The translations under genes and the position numbers were made by a program. The notes below the pieces were generated by a model, which worked only from the letters and a program-made list of their open reading frames with translations, was not told the origin of the DNA and made no database searches. 64,000 bases of DNA from Paradevosia shaoguanensis. Lineage in GTDB: Bacteria > Pseudomonadota > Alphaproteobacteria > Rhizobiales > Devosiaceae. The stretch lies in assembly GCF_016801025.1 (NCBI RefSeq), contig NZ_CP068983.1, positions 124,001 through 188,000 of the forward strand. Direction: 5' to 3'. Below, piece by piece: positions 8,626 to 18,328 of this stretch (the stretch's first letter is position 1; each line of letters opens with the position of its first letter).

Positions 8626-8979
8626 CTAATGCCGCGATTTAAGGACGTCCGCCAGGACCACGGCTTGGTTGTGCTCTTCGTCGTGCGCGCCATAGAGCAG
8701 CGTGACGTGGCCTTTTGTGGCCAGGTCTCTGAGTTCAGCCATGGCGGGGTTGCGGGAGAGTTCGGCGGAATAGCGCTTCTGGAATTCGGGCCAGCGGTCG
8801 GGCTGGTGGCCGAACCATTCGCGCAGTTCGGTGCTGGGGGCGACATCCTTGAGCCAGAGGTCGTAGTGGGCGTTTTCCTTGCTGAGGCCGCGGGGCCAGA
8901 GGCGGTCGACGAGGATGCGGGTGCCGTCGGAGGGGGATGCGGGTTCGTAGACGCGCTTGATGGAGATTTCGCTGGCCAT
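8626..8979 (-). CDS. DUF488 family protein
   Basis: 117-aa cytoplasmic protein of the DUF488 family, recognisable from an N-terminal IKRVYEPASPSDG, the strongly conserved ILVDRLWPRGLSK and LREWFGHQPDRWPEFQKRY, and a C-terminal VTLLYGAHDEEHNQA. The ATG at 8979 is preceded by AAGGAG; upstream in-frame codons overlap the neighbouring gene and lack homology. The family has no established function. The next gene upstream (DUF763) ends about 10 bp before its start, so they probably form an operon. Confidence 0.88.
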   Translation of the reverse strand: MASEISIKRVYEPASPSDGTRILVDRLWPRGLSKENAHYDLWLKDVAPSTELREWFGHQPDRWPEFQKRYSAELSRNPAMAELRDLATKGHVTLLYGAHDEEHNQAVVLADVLKSRH

Positions 8980-8989
8980 GACTGGCTCC

Positions 8990-10246
8990 TTAGCCCTGCT
9001 CCGCCTTGCGCCTGGGCTCGGCCACATCGTCCCAGACGGTGCGGCCGCCATAGGCTGGCGAGAGACGACGTTCCTCGGCAATGAACGCGTCGAGCGAGGG
9101 ACCGGTTGCCTTGGCTTCGAGGCGGCGGGCCTGTTCGTCGAGGCGGCGGATGGCGCCCAGTTCTTCCTCGCTGCCGAGCCGGGCTTTGGTGACGGCCGAT
9201 TTCAGCACGCGGATGGTCTCGTCATAGACTTTTAGCGGCACCGGAAACGGGTGGCCGTCCTTGCCGCCATGGGCCATCGAGAAGCGGGCGGGATCGGCGA
9301 AGCGGTGCGGGGCGCCGTGGATGACTTCGGCGACCATGGCCAGCGACTTGACTGTGCGGGCGCCGACGCCCGGCACGAGCAGGAGCTGGGAAAAATCCTC
9401 GGGACCACGATCGGCAGCAGCGGCGAGCGCGCCGTGAAGGCGGCGCAGCATCACGTCCTTGGGGCGCACGTCGTGGTGCGCAGGCATGATGAGATGGGGC
9501 AACAGGGGCTGGTCGGTTTCGACGGGCTCGACCGGCTTGCCTTCGAGGCGACCGATCTCGGCCACGATGCTGTCGGGGCCGAGTTCGCCGAGCATGCGAA
9601 GCTGGGCACGGCGCGAGGCCTCGGCACGATGATCGGCGAGGTTGACGATATTGCCCTGCCCCTTGCCGTCGATGGCGGCGTGGGGATCGTCGAGGAAGCT
9701 GGTGAGGCCTTCGGAGAGCCAGTGGTAGCGGCGAGCCTGGCGGGCATCGCCCTTCATGCCCTGCTGCACGACGACCCATTTGCCGTCATCGGCCACGATG
9801 AAGCCGTGGAGGTAGAGATCGAAGCCATCCTGCACGGCGGCGCTATCGACCTTGGCGACGAGGCGGCTGGCTTCGGCGAGGGCTTCGCCATCGAAGCCGA
9901 TGCGCTGGCCGATGGCGATCAGTTGCGCGGGGGTTTCGCGCGAGTGCTTGCCGCGGCCGCCGCAGACATGGAGACCGAGCTCCTTTTCGAGTGGCCCGAG
10001 GCCACGCTTCAAGGCGCCGATGACGCTGGTGGTGATGCCGGAGGAATGCCAATCCATGCCCATCACGGCGCCGAAGGACTGGAACCAGAAAGGATGCGAG
10101 AGCCGACGCAGGAATTCGTCGCGACCGTATTCGTGGATGATGGCCTGGGTGACGACCGCGCCGAGCCGGGCCATGCGCTGGCTGAGCCAGCGCGGCACGT
10201 AGCCGCTGTGGAGCGGGAGGTCGGCGTTTCCAGCCCGTTGGGCCAT
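8990..10246 (-). CDS. DUF763 domain-containing protein
   Basis: 418-aa protein of the DUF763 family: NADLPLHSGYVPRWL at the N-terminus, GMDWHSSGITTSV and CGGRGKHSRETP in the first half, and a helix-hairpin-helix-like LVPGVGARTVKSLAMVAEVIHG in the middle, which suggests nucleic-acid binding. Start ATG at 10246 with AAGGA upstream. Function unestablished in the family. It is followed within 10 bp by DUF488. Confidence 0.88.
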   Translation of the reverse strand: MAQRAGNADLPLHSGYVPRWLSQRMARLGAVVTQAIIHEYGRDEFLRRLSHPFWFQSFGAVMGMDWHSSGITTSVIGALKRGLGPLEKELGLHVCGGRGKHSRETPAQLIAIGQRIGFDGEALAEASRLVAKVDSAAVQDGFDLYLHGFIVADDGKWVVVQQGMKGDARQARRYHWLSEGLTSFLDDPHAAIDGKGQGNIVNLADHRAEASRRAQLRMLGELGPDSIVAEIGRLEGKPVEPVETDQPLLPHLIMPAHHDVRPKDVMLRRLHGALAAAADRGPEDFSQLLLVPGVGARTVKSLAMVAEVIHGAPHRFADPARFSMAHGGKDGHPFPVPLKVYDETIRVLKSAVTKARLGSEEELGAIRRLDEQARRLEAKATGPSLDAFIAEERRLSPAYGGRTVWDDVAEPRRKAEQG

Positions 10247-10337
10247 GGGGGAGTTCCTTGGGTGTGTAGTGGAGATTAGCACAAATAGGGAACAAATCTA
10301 TAGCGGGGGTGCCCACTGCGCTCGCAACCGACACGGT

Positions 10338-10425
10338 ACCCGGGCGGAGACCCGGGGCCCATTGCACCGCTCCACCCGTGTGGAGCGATCCGTGGGCCCC
10401 GGCTCTTCGGCCGGGGAAGTGCGGT
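10338..10425. repeat. Interspersed palindromic repeat, copy A
   Basis: GC-rich element with nested inverted repeats: GGGGCCCATTGC, CTCCACCCGTGTGGAG, ATCCGTGGGCCCCGGC, CGGCCGGGG. A close copy lies at 24039-24130 and shares most bases in the same order. Both are in intergenic gaps. It resembles the CCCCGGA/TCCGGGG-type palindromes scattered through many Hyphomicrobiales genomes. It lies in the 300-bp gap 10247-10546, which otherwise holds only the tandem repeat below. Confidence 0.6.
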
Positions 10426-10454
10426 GGTGGGGCGGGTTTGGAGTGTCAAGGCGG

Positions 10455-10486
10455 GGTTGGGAGGTTGGGAGGTTGGGAGGTTGAAG
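10455..10486 (+). repeat. GGTTGGGA tandem repeat, possible G-quadruplex
   Basis: Three exact head-to-tail copies of GGTTGGGA (10455-10478) followed by a partial fourth. The plus strand has several closely spaced G-runs that could fold into a G-quadruplex. It sits in non-coding DNA upstream of the DUF763 gene and downstream of the SGNH hydrolase gene. No function is assigned. Confidence 0.5.
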
Positions 10487-10546
10487 GGCGCGTGGGATCG
10501 AGGGGCGAGGCGGGCGTGCAGATCGGTCAACTTCAGGGCGGGTCGG

Positions 10547-11212
10547 CTAGAGCCGTTCCGCAGCCAGCACTGCTTCTGCGATCACTGCGTGCCCCAGGTC
10601 GTTGGGGTGGGTGATGTCGGGGGACGCCAGGGAGCCGTCGGGGTGGGTGGCCATGGTTTCGTAGACCGGGGCGTAGAAGGTGTGGAATTCGGTGGCGAGG
10701 GCGCGGACGGCGGTGGCGAAGGCGGCGAAGCCGGGGCGGGATTGGTTGGTGAAGCCGGGGCCGCCCCTGGCAAAGCCGATGGTGGGGATGAAGGGCGGGC
10801 TGCCGAGACAGAGAGCGTTGCCGTAGGCGGGGACGACGTCGGCGAGGATCGCGCGGTAATCGCGGACGAAGGCGGCGAGATTGAAGGTTTCGGGGGCTGC
10901 GGTGTAGCGGGCGTCGTTGTAGCCGTAGAGGACGACAAGGGCGTCGGCCCGGGCGTCGCCGAGCAACGCGCCGCGGTAACGGGAGATGCCGTTGCCGGGG
11001 CGCGGCTGGCCATCGGCCATGAGGGAGCCCTGGAGCACGGTGCCGGAGATGGCGGCGTTGGCGAGTTCGACGCCGAGCCGTTTCGCCACAAGGCGTGCCC
11101 AGGAGCGATCGGGGCTGGTGGCGCCCTCACCTACCGTGATCGAATCCCCGAAGACGGCCAGGGTGCGGATGCCCTGCCCCAGGCAAAAATCCCCAAAACG
11201 TGTGATCGGCAC
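10547..11212 (-). CDS. SGNH/GDSL hydrolase
   Basis: 221-aa esterase/lipase-like hydrolase. The block I nucleophile motif is FGDSITVG (Ser near residue 24), the oxyanion Gly and Asn blocks include LYGYNDARY, and the catalytic Asp-His pair is in DITHPND near the C-terminus. There is no signal peptide, so it is probably cytoplasmic. It is divergent from a LacI regulator with tandem operators between, so it is likely controlled by that repressor and may deacylate the sugar ligand imported by the neighbouring CUT1 transporter (inference). Confidence 0.85.
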   Translation of the reverse strand: MPITRFGDFCLGQGIRTLAVFGDSITVGEGATSPDRSWARLVAKRLGVELANAAISGTVLQGSLMADGQPRPGNGISRYRGALLGDARADALVVLYGYNDARYTAAPETFNLAAFVRDYRAILADVVPAYGNALCLGSPPFIPTIGFARGGPGFTNQSRPGFAAFATAVRALATEFHTFYAPVYETMATHPDGSLASPDITHPNDLGHAVIAEAVLAAERL

Positions 11213-11237
11213 CCCGTTGACTCCCGCCGCGCAATGT

Positions 11238-11271
11238 TGCTAATACGCATTAGCTGCTAATACGCATTAGC
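11238..11271. promoter_or_regulatory. Two identical tandem LacI operators
   Basis: The 17-mer TGCTAATACGCATTAGC occurs twice with no gap (11238-11254 and 11255-11271). Each contains the near-perfect dyad GCTAAT-ACGC-ATTAGC with the central CG typical of LacI sites. On the minus strand TTGACT (11278-11273) and GCTAAT with a 17-bp spacer form a plausible promoter for the SGNH gene, with the first operator inside the spacer. The LacI gene starts 19 bp downstream on the plus strand, so the pair can govern both directions. Confidence 0.78.
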
Positions 11272-11289
11272 AGTCAAGGGAGGGCTTTC

Positions 11290-12327
11290 TTGGTCAAGGC
11301 AGGACGGTTGACGCAGCGCGATATCGCGCAGCTCGCTGGCGTGAGCCAGGCTACGGTTTCGCTCGTCCTCAACGACGCCAAGGCGGCCGAGGGGCGCATC
11401 CCCGACGAGACGCGCGAGCGCGTGCTCAAGGCCATCCGCGACACCGGCTATGTGGCCGATCCGATCGCGCGGCGCATGGCCAAGGGGCTCAACCGCATCC
11501 TCGGCGTCTTCACCTACGAACCGGCCTTCCCGAGCGCTCAGGCGGACTTCTTCCTGCCCTTCCTGCTGGGCATCGAGGAAAGCGCGCAGGAGCACCGCTA
11601 CGACCTGCTGCTGCTGACCGGCGTGGCGCGTACAGGCGGGCGACGCAAGATTTTCGACGAGAACAACCGCCTGCGGCTGGCCGATGGCTGCGTCATTCTC
11701 GGACGCGATTTCGACCGCGCGGAACTCAAGCAACTGGTCAAGGGCGACTTCCCCTATGTCGCGGTCGGCCGCCGTGCCGATGCCGGGGGACCGGTGCCCT
11801 ATGTGGGCGCGGACTATGCCAAGGCGACGGCAGAGCTGCTGGAGCTGGCCAAGGCCAGGGGGCACAGCAAGTTCGCCTATGTCGGGCCGTCTAAGGGGCC
11901 GGAATCCTCGATCGACCGCTGGGACGGATTCAATTCCAGGCTCGATGGGGCGGAACTGGTGCTTCACATCGGTACCGTCGGCGGGCCGGCGGCAGAGGTG
12001 CTGGCGGCCATTCGCGCCAGCGGGGCGACGGTGGTGTTCTTCACCGAACTGGCAGACGCGATCGTCGTCGAGGCGGCGGCGCGCTCGCAGCATCTTTCGG
12101 TGCCGGGCGATCTTTCTATCGTGGTGCTCGGCAGCCATGTGCGGCCGGCCCATACCGGCACGCAATTCACCACCTTTTCGATCCCCCGCGAGGAGATGGC
12201 GCGGCGCGCCACGGCGATGCTCGTCGAACGGATCGAGACCAACAGCAAGGGCGGACAGGTGCTGCTGCCCTGCGAAACAGCCGAGGGAACAACCCTTGGC
12301 CCTCCTCAAACCGGAAGCGTTAAGTGA
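11290..12327 (+). CDS. LacI-family transcriptional regulator
   Basis: 345-aa regulator with a helix-turn-helix at about residues 7-27 (LTQRDIAQLAGVSQATVS), a hinge region and a sugar-binding-type effector domain (IVVLGSHVRP near the C-terminus). The start is a TTG at 11290 with GGGAGGG 8 bp upstream; no ATG fits. It is the first gene of an operon with the FAD oxidoreductase (GTGA overlap at 12324) and probably the transporter. The tandem operators directly upstream suggest autoregulation. Confidence 0.9.
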   Translation: MVKAGRLTQRDIAQLAGVSQATVSLVLNDAKAAEGRIPDETRERVLKAIRDTGYVADPIARRMAKGLNRILGVFTYEPAFPSAQADFFLPFLLGIEESAQEHRYDLLLLTGVARTGGRRKIFDENNRLRLADGCVILGRDFDRAELKQLVKGDFPYVAVGRRADAGGPVPYVGADYAKATAELLELAKARGHSKFAYVGPSKGPESSIDRWDGFNSRLDGAELVLHIGTVGGPAAEVLAAIRASGATVVFFTELADAIVVEAAARSQHLSVPGDLSIVVLGSHVRPAHTGTQFTTFSIPREEMARRATAMLVERIETNSKGGQVLLPCETAEGTTLGPPQTGSVK

Positions 12328-13934
12328 AAGAATACTCGGCAGATATCCTGGTGGTCGGCGGCGGCCTTGGCGGCGTGGCGGCAGCATTGGCGGCCCTGCG
12401 CAACGGCCGCTCGGTCATCATGACGGAAGAATTCGACTGGATCGGCGGCCAGCTCACCAGCCAGGCCGTGCCGCCCGACGAGCATTCGTGGGTCGAGCAG
12501 TTCGGCGTCACCCGCTCCTATCGCGCGCTGCGCAACGGTATCCGTCAGTATTATCGCGACCATTACCCGCTGACCGAGCGTTCGCGCGGCTGGGTGGACC
12601 TCAACCCCGGCGCCGGGCACGTATCGCGCCTCTGCCATGAGCCGCGCGTGGCGCTGGCGGTGATGGAGGCGATGCTCCTGCCCTATCGCGGCGGCGGACG
12701 GCTGACGGTGCTGCAGCCCTATAAGCCCGTCGGCGCGGACGTCGATGGCGACGTCGTGCGGTCGGTGACGCTCAAGCATCGCGATACGGGCGACAAGGTG
12801 GTGGCGAGCGCGCCCTATATCATCGACGCGACCGAGCTCGGCGACCTGCTGCCGATGACGGGCACGGAATATGTGAAGGGGTTCGAATCTCAGGCCGAGA
12901 CAGGCGAGCCCAGCGCCCCGAGCGAGGCGCAGCCGGACAACCAGCAGGCGGTTTCGATCTGCTTTGCCGTCGACCACGTCGATGGCAACCACGTGATCGA
13001 CAAGCCGGACAATTACGATTTCTGGCGAGCCTATCAGCCGCATTTCTGGGGCGGGCCGCTGCTCGGCTGGAACTCACCGCATCCGCGCACGCTCGAGATC
13101 GTGACCCGCTCGTTCACGCCGAACCCGGATGACGATCCGCTGCTGGTCGATGCCGATCAGCGCCGCAATCCGGGCGACGGGAACCTGTGGACGTTCCGGC
13201 GCATCGCGGCGCGGCGCAACTTCATGCCGGGCGCCTACGAGTCCGATATCTGCCTCGTGAACTGGCCGATGATCGACTATTTCGAGGCACCGATCGTCGA
13301 TATTTCGGAGGACGAGTACGCCAAGCGGCTCAAGGCAGCCGCGGACCTGTCCTATTCCGTCTTCTACTGGCTGCAGACCGAGGCGCCGCGCACCGATGGC
13401 GGGTTCGGCTTCCAGGGGCTGCGCCTGCGCGGCGACATGACGGGCACCGAGCATGGCCTCGCCATGGCGCCCTATATCCGCGAGAGCCGCCGCATCCGTG
13501 CGGTGACGACCGTGGTGGAGCAGGACCTTTCGCTCGCCGTGCGCGGGGAGAGGGGCGCGGTCAACTATCGCGACTCCATCGGCGTGGGCATGTACCGCAT
13601 CGACCTGCATCCTTCGACGGGTGGGGACAATTATATCGATGTGGGCTCGTGCCCGTTCGAGATCCCGCTCGGCGCGCTGCTGCCGCAGCGCGTGAAGAAC
13701 CTGCTGCCGGCGGGCAAGAATATCGGCACCACCCACATCACCAACGGCTGCTACCGACTGCATCCGGTGGAGTGGAATATCGGCGAAGTTGCGGGCCTGC
13801 TGGCTGCGCACTGCCTTGAAAACCGGCTGACGCCGCATGCCGTGCAGGCAGACGACGCGCTGCTCGGCGACTTCCAGACCCGGCTCTATGGCGAGGGCAT
13901 CGAGACCCGCTGGCCGGATGTCCGGGGCTATTAA
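12324..13934 (+). CDS. FAD-dependent oxidoreductase
   Basis: 536-aa flavoprotein of the FAD_oxidored family. The dinucleotide-binding motif GGGLGG lies at residues 12-17, and EEFDWIGGQLTSQAVP follows, a motif typical of the family; later come YIIDATELGDLLP and a C-terminal GKNIGTTHITNGCYR. The start is GTG overlapping the lacI stop. Such proteins are often found next to sugar ABC transporters under LacI control, but substrates are mostly unknown. Here it probably oxidises the imported carbohydrate or polyol. The transporter's binding-protein gene follows 24 bp downstream with a good AAGGAGGA site. Confidence 0.85.
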   Translation: MKEYSADILVVGGGLGGVAAALAALRNGRSVIMTEEFDWIGGQLTSQAVPPDEHSWVEQFGVTRSYRALRNGIRQYYRDHYPLTERSRGWVDLNPGAGHVSRLCHEPRVALAVMEAMLLPYRGGGRLTVLQPYKPVGADVDGDVVRSVTLKHRDTGDKVVASAPYIIDATELGDLLPMTGTEYVKGFESQAETGEPSAPSEAQPDNQQAVSICFAVDHVDGNHVIDKPDNYDFWRAYQPHFWGGPLLGWNSPHPRTLEIVTRSFTPNPDDDPLLVDADQRRNPGDGNLWTFRRIAARRNFMPGAYESDICLVNWPMIDYFEAPIVDISEDEYAKRLKAAADLSYSVFYWLQTEAPRTDGGFGFQGLRLRGDMTGTEHGLAMAPYIRESRRIRAVTTVVEQDLSLAVRGERGAVNYRDSIGVGMYRIDLHPSTGGDNYIDVGSCPFEIPLGALLPQRVKNLLPAGKNIGTTHITNGCYRLHPVEWNIGEVAGLLAAHCLENRLTPHAVQADDALLGDFQTRLYGEGIETRWPDVRGY

Positions 13935-13958
13935 GAACCAAAAAGGAGGAACGTCAAA

Positions 13959-15227
13959 ATGACCAGAATTACCCAACTGAAGGCAGCCGCCTTCGCGGCG
14001 GGCATCATGCTGCCGCTCATGGCGGGCACGGCGCTGTCGCAGGACGCCGTCAACCTGCGCATGACGCTGTGGACCGCCAACGAGGCGCATCTCAAGCTCT
14101 TCAACGAGATTGCGGACGCCTACAAGGCCAACCATCCGAACGTGACGGTGACCTTCGACTCCCTGCCCTTCGATGGCTACACCACCACGCTCACCACCCA
14201 GATCGCCGGCGGCAACGCTCCCGATCTCGCCTGGATCCTCGAAACGACGGCCGGTGACTTCGTGAACTCGGGCGCGCTCTCTCCGCTCAAGGCCACGTTC
14301 GAAGGCACCGAAGGCTACAACCTCGCCGACGTGACGCAGAGCTCGCTAGCCCTCTGGAGCGCGGATGGCGAGATCTATGCCTATCCGTTCTCGACCTCGC
14401 CCTTCGGCATGTTCGTCAACAACGACGTCATCAAGGCCGCCGGCCAGAAGACGCCGGCCGAGATGATCGCCGCCGGCGAGTGGAACTGGCAGAACGCCAT
14501 GGCCGTCAACGCCGCGGTCGCCGCCTCGGGCAAGCAGGGCCTCATCGTCCGCGACTTCGACTACAAGGTCTGGGACAACCTGGCCTCCATCTGGAACGGC
14601 TGGGGCGCTTCGCCCTGGAGCGCGGACGGCAAGACCTGCACGATGACCGAGCAGCCGATGGTCGATGCGATGACCTTCATCCACGACGCCATCTTCAAGC
14701 AGAAGGCCATTCCCGGCCCGGGCGTCAGCGCCGACTTCTTCGCTGGCGACGCCGCCATGACCATCACCCAGATCAGCCGCGCCTCGCTGCTGCCCAAGGA
14801 GAACCCGTTCTCGTGGGATCTGGTGCCCCTCCCCGCCGGCCCGGCCGGTGAATATGCGGTGATCGGCCAGGCCGGCATCGGCGTCTTCGCCAACAGCAAG
14901 AACCCGCAGGCCGCCGCCGATTTCCTCGCCTTCTTCACCAACCCCGAGAACAGCGCCAAGCTCGCCCAGTTCTTCCCGCCGGCACGCGCCTCGCTGCTGA
15001 ACGCGGAAGTGCTCGGCGCCGCCAACCCGCTGCTCACGCCCGAGCAGATCGAGGCTGTCGTGGTCAAGGGCATCTCCACCGGCGTCGTGAAGCCGGGCCA
15101 TGCCGGCTTTGCCGAAATCCAGCAGACGGCCCGTGCCGCGCTCGACGCCCTCTGGGTGGCCGACGCCGACGTTCCGGCAGTGCTGAAGTCGGTCTGCGAC
15201 CGTATCCAGCCGCTGCTCGCCCAGTAA
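13959..15227 (+). CDS. Sugar ABC transporter substrate-binding protein
   Basis: 422-aa periplasmic solute-binding protein of family 1. The signal peptide spans about residues 1-27 (basic start, hydrophobic core, TALSQ cleavage region). The mature domain shows LRMTLWTANEAH and FDSLPFDGYTTTLTTQ, typical of CUT1 binding proteins. AAGGAGGA precedes the ATG. It is followed only 11 bp later by the permease gene, with no intercistronic hairpin, unlike the other three binding-protein genes here. The ligand is unknown. Confidence 0.93.
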   Translation: MTRITQLKAAAFAAGIMLPLMAGTALSQDAVNLRMTLWTANEAHLKLFNEIADAYKANHPNVTVTFDSLPFDGYTTTLTTQIAGGNAPDLAWILETTAGDFVNSGALSPLKATFEGTEGYNLADVTQSSLALWSADGEIYAYPFSTSPFGMFVNNDVIKAAGQKTPAEMIAAGEWNWQNAMAVNAAVAASGKQGLIVRDFDYKVWDNLASIWNGWGASPWSADGKTCTMTEQPMVDAMTFIHDAIFKQKAIPGPGVSADFFAGDAAMTITQISRASLLPKENPFSWDLVPLPAGPAGEYAVIGQAGIGVFANSKNPQAAADFLAFFTNPENSAKLAQFFPPARASLLNAEVLGAANPLLTPEQIEAVVVKGISTGVVKPGHAGFAEIQQTARAALDALWVADADVPAVLKSVCDRIQPLLAQ

Positions 15228-15238
15228 GGACCGAACCA

Positions 15239-16168
15239 ATGGCCGTCGCCACGCAACAGCCACCGGATCGGGCGCGCAAGCGCCCCTTCTGGACCATCGA
15301 GCGCCGCGACGGCCTCGCCGGTTACCTTTTCATCGCGCCCCAGCTCATCGGGATCATCGTCTTCGTCCTGATCCCGCTGGGCCTCGTCTTCTGGTATTCG
15401 CTCCACGAATGGAACGTGCTCGCGGGCACCTTCAAGTTCCAGGGCGATGCCAATTACCGCAAGCTTCTCGCCGACCCCGCGATCCCCGAAGTGCTCGGCG
15501 CGACCGCGATCTTCTCGGTGGGCCTCGTCATCCTTAACATGAGCCTGGCGCTGCTGCTGGCCGTGCTGGTGAACCAGAAGCTCAAGGGCATCGTGGTCTT
15601 CCGCACGCTCTACTTCTCGCCCGTCGTGGTTTCGCTCGTGGCCTGGACCATCGTCTGGAGCTTCCTGCTGCAAGCCAATGGTGGCATCAACGGGTTGCTC
15701 GCCATGATCGGGATCGAAGGCCCCAACTGGCTGCGCCACCCCACCACCGCGATGATCTCGGTCATCGTGGTGCAGGTGTTCAAGAACGTGGGCCTCAACA
15801 TGGTGCTGTTCCTTGCGGCCCTCCAGGGCGTGCCCAAGGAGCTCTACGAGGCCGCCCGCGTCGATGGCGCCTCGCGCTTCAAGCAGTTCCGCCGCATCAC
15901 GCTGCCGCTCATCAGCCCGACGATCATGCTGACCTCGATCATCACCATCGTCGGCTCGCTTCAGGTCTTCGCCCAGATCGCGGTGCTGACGCAGGGCGGG
16001 CCCGGCATGTCGACGACGGTGCTCGTCTATTACCTCTACCAGCAGGCCTTCCAGTTCCACCGCTTCGGCTACGGCGCCACCATCTCGATCCTGCTGTTCG
16101 TGATCGTCGCCGTTCTCACCTTCGCCCAGTGGCAGATGCGCCGGAGGATCGTGTTCTATGAAAACTGA
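15239..16168 (+). CDS. Sugar ABC transporter permease, MalF type
   Basis: 309-aa inner-membrane permease. A cytoplasmic N-tail of about 25 residues precedes the first membrane segment (about residues 28-53). The EAA loop YEAARVDGASRFKQF lies near residue 202. It overlaps the following permease by 11 bp. Part of the complete CUT1 importer 13959-18062. Confidence 0.93.
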   Translation: MAVATQQPPDRARKRPFWTIERRDGLAGYLFIAPQLIGIIVFVLIPLGLVFWYSLHEWNVLAGTFKFQGDANYRKLLADPAIPEVLGATAIFSVGLVILNMSLALLLAVLVNQKLKGIVVFRTLYFSPVVVSLVAWTIVWSFLLQANGGINGLLAMIGIEGPNWLRHPTTAMISVIVVQVFKNVGLNMVLFLAALQGVPKELYEAARVDGASRFKQFRRITLPLISPTIMLTSIITIVGSLQVFAQIAVLTQGGPGMSTTVLVYYLYQQAFQFHRFGYGATISILLFVIVAVLTFAQWQMRRRIVFYEN

Positions 16169-17000
16169 GTTCTCCCCCCGCGCCAAGGTCGCGATCTACG
16201 GGCTGCTCTGCGTGCTCGCCATCCCCTTCGTCTTCCCGACCTGGTGGATGGTGACTTCGTCGGTCAAGCCCATCGACCAGATCTTCGCCTTCCCGCCGGA
16301 CCTCATCCCGCGCTCCTACGATTTTTCCACCTATGCGCAGGTGTTCAAGCTGCAGCCCTTCGCGCAGCAATACTGGAACTCGGCCTATATCGCGGCCATC
16401 GTCACCATCGGCACGATGGCGGTGTCCTCGATGGCCGGCTACGCCTTCGCGCGGATCAAGTTCCCCGGCGCCAATTTCATCTTCATGGTGGTGCTGCTGG
16501 GGCTGCTGATCCCGTCGGAAGTCACCATCGTGCCGCTGTTCCAGATGTTCCTCAAATGGGGGATGGTGAACACGCACTGGCCGCTGATCCTCGTGCCGAT
16601 CTTCGGCGCGCCCAGCGTCTTCGCTACCTTCGTCATGCGCCAGTTCTTCATCTCGCTGCCCGGCGAGCTGGAGGAAGCCGCGCGCGTCGATGGACTGGGG
16701 CGATTCAAGATCTTCTGGACCATCGCCCTGCCCCTCGCCCGTCCGGCGCTGGCAGCAGTGGCGATCTTCACCTTCCTCCACTCCTGGAACCTCTATCTCG
16801 AGCCCATCGTGTTCCTGACGAGCCCCGAGCGCTTCACGCTCCCGCAGGCGCTGACGCAGTATGTCGACGTCTATCAGGGCCCGATGTGGAACATCCAGTT
16901 GGCGGCCGCGACGCTTACAGCGATCCCCGTCCTCATCGTCTTCATCTTCGCGCAGCGCCAGTTCATCGAAGGCCTCGCGCATACCGGTCTCAAAGGTTAG
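16158..17000 (+). CDS. Sugar ABC transporter permease, MalG type
   Basis: 280-aa inner-membrane permease with about six hydrophobic segments and the EAA loop EEAARVDGLGRFKIF near residue 173. It overlaps the MalF-type gene and is followed 3 bp later by the ATPase gene, so the order binding protein, MalF, MalG, ATPase is complete. Confidence 0.93.
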   Translation: MKTEFSPRAKVAIYGLLCVLAIPFVFPTWWMVTSSVKPIDQIFAFPPDLIPRSYDFSTYAQVFKLQPFAQQYWNSAYIAAIVTIGTMAVSSMAGYAFARIKFPGANFIFMVVLLGLLIPSEVTIVPLFQMFLKWGMVNTHWPLILVPIFGAPSVFATFVMRQFFISLPGELEEAARVDGLGRFKIFWTIALPLARPALAAVAIFTFLHSWNLYLEPIVFLTSPERFTLPQALTQYVDVYQGPMWNIQLAAATLTAIPVLIVFIFAQRQFIEGLAHTGLKG

Positions 17001-17003
17001 CCC

Positions 17004-18062
<1,059 letters not shown>

Positions 18063-18126
18063 GTGCCCCCCTCCCCGCAAGGGGATGGAGACCGGCTGGT
18101 GCGACCGCGTTCCAAGCCTGCTGGCC

Positions 18127-18151
18127 GGAACCTTTCGTCTTTCGTGTCATT
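18127..18151 (+). promoter_or_regulatory. Possible EcfG-type stress promoter
   Basis: GGAAC, 16 bp, CATT, against the alphaproteobacterial general-stress consensus GGAAC-N16/17-CGTT (one mismatch). It ends 39 bp before the start of the 43-aa membrane peptide gene. Tentative, since such a short pattern can arise by chance. Confidence 0.3.
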
Positions 18152-18190
18152 GTGCCAAACTCGACACTCGCATTGCGAGGAGGGGACGCG

Positions 18191-18322
18191 ATGACTACTG
18201 GTGAGACACTGTATCTGATCGGCACGATTGCGATTTTCGTGCTGCTGCTCGGCGCCATGGGCTGGGGCATGCTGCAGACGCAGGGGCTGGAGCGACCGCC
18301 GATCGACGGCGATCATCACTAA
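18191..18322 (+). CDS. Small single-pass membrane peptide (43 aa)
   Basis: Short ORF with a clear ribosome site (GAGGAGGGG, about 6 bp before ATG). It encodes a short polar start, one hydrophobic helix of about 20 residues (LYLIGTIAIFVLLLGAMG) and a polar His-rich C-tail. It is convergent with the exoD-like gene, 6 bp apart. Family and function not recognised. A similar-sized membrane peptide is encoded at 44767. Confidence 0.6.
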   Translation: MTTGETLYLIGTIAIFVLLLGAMGWGMLQTQGLERPPIDGDHH

Positions 18323-18328
18323 TCTTCG

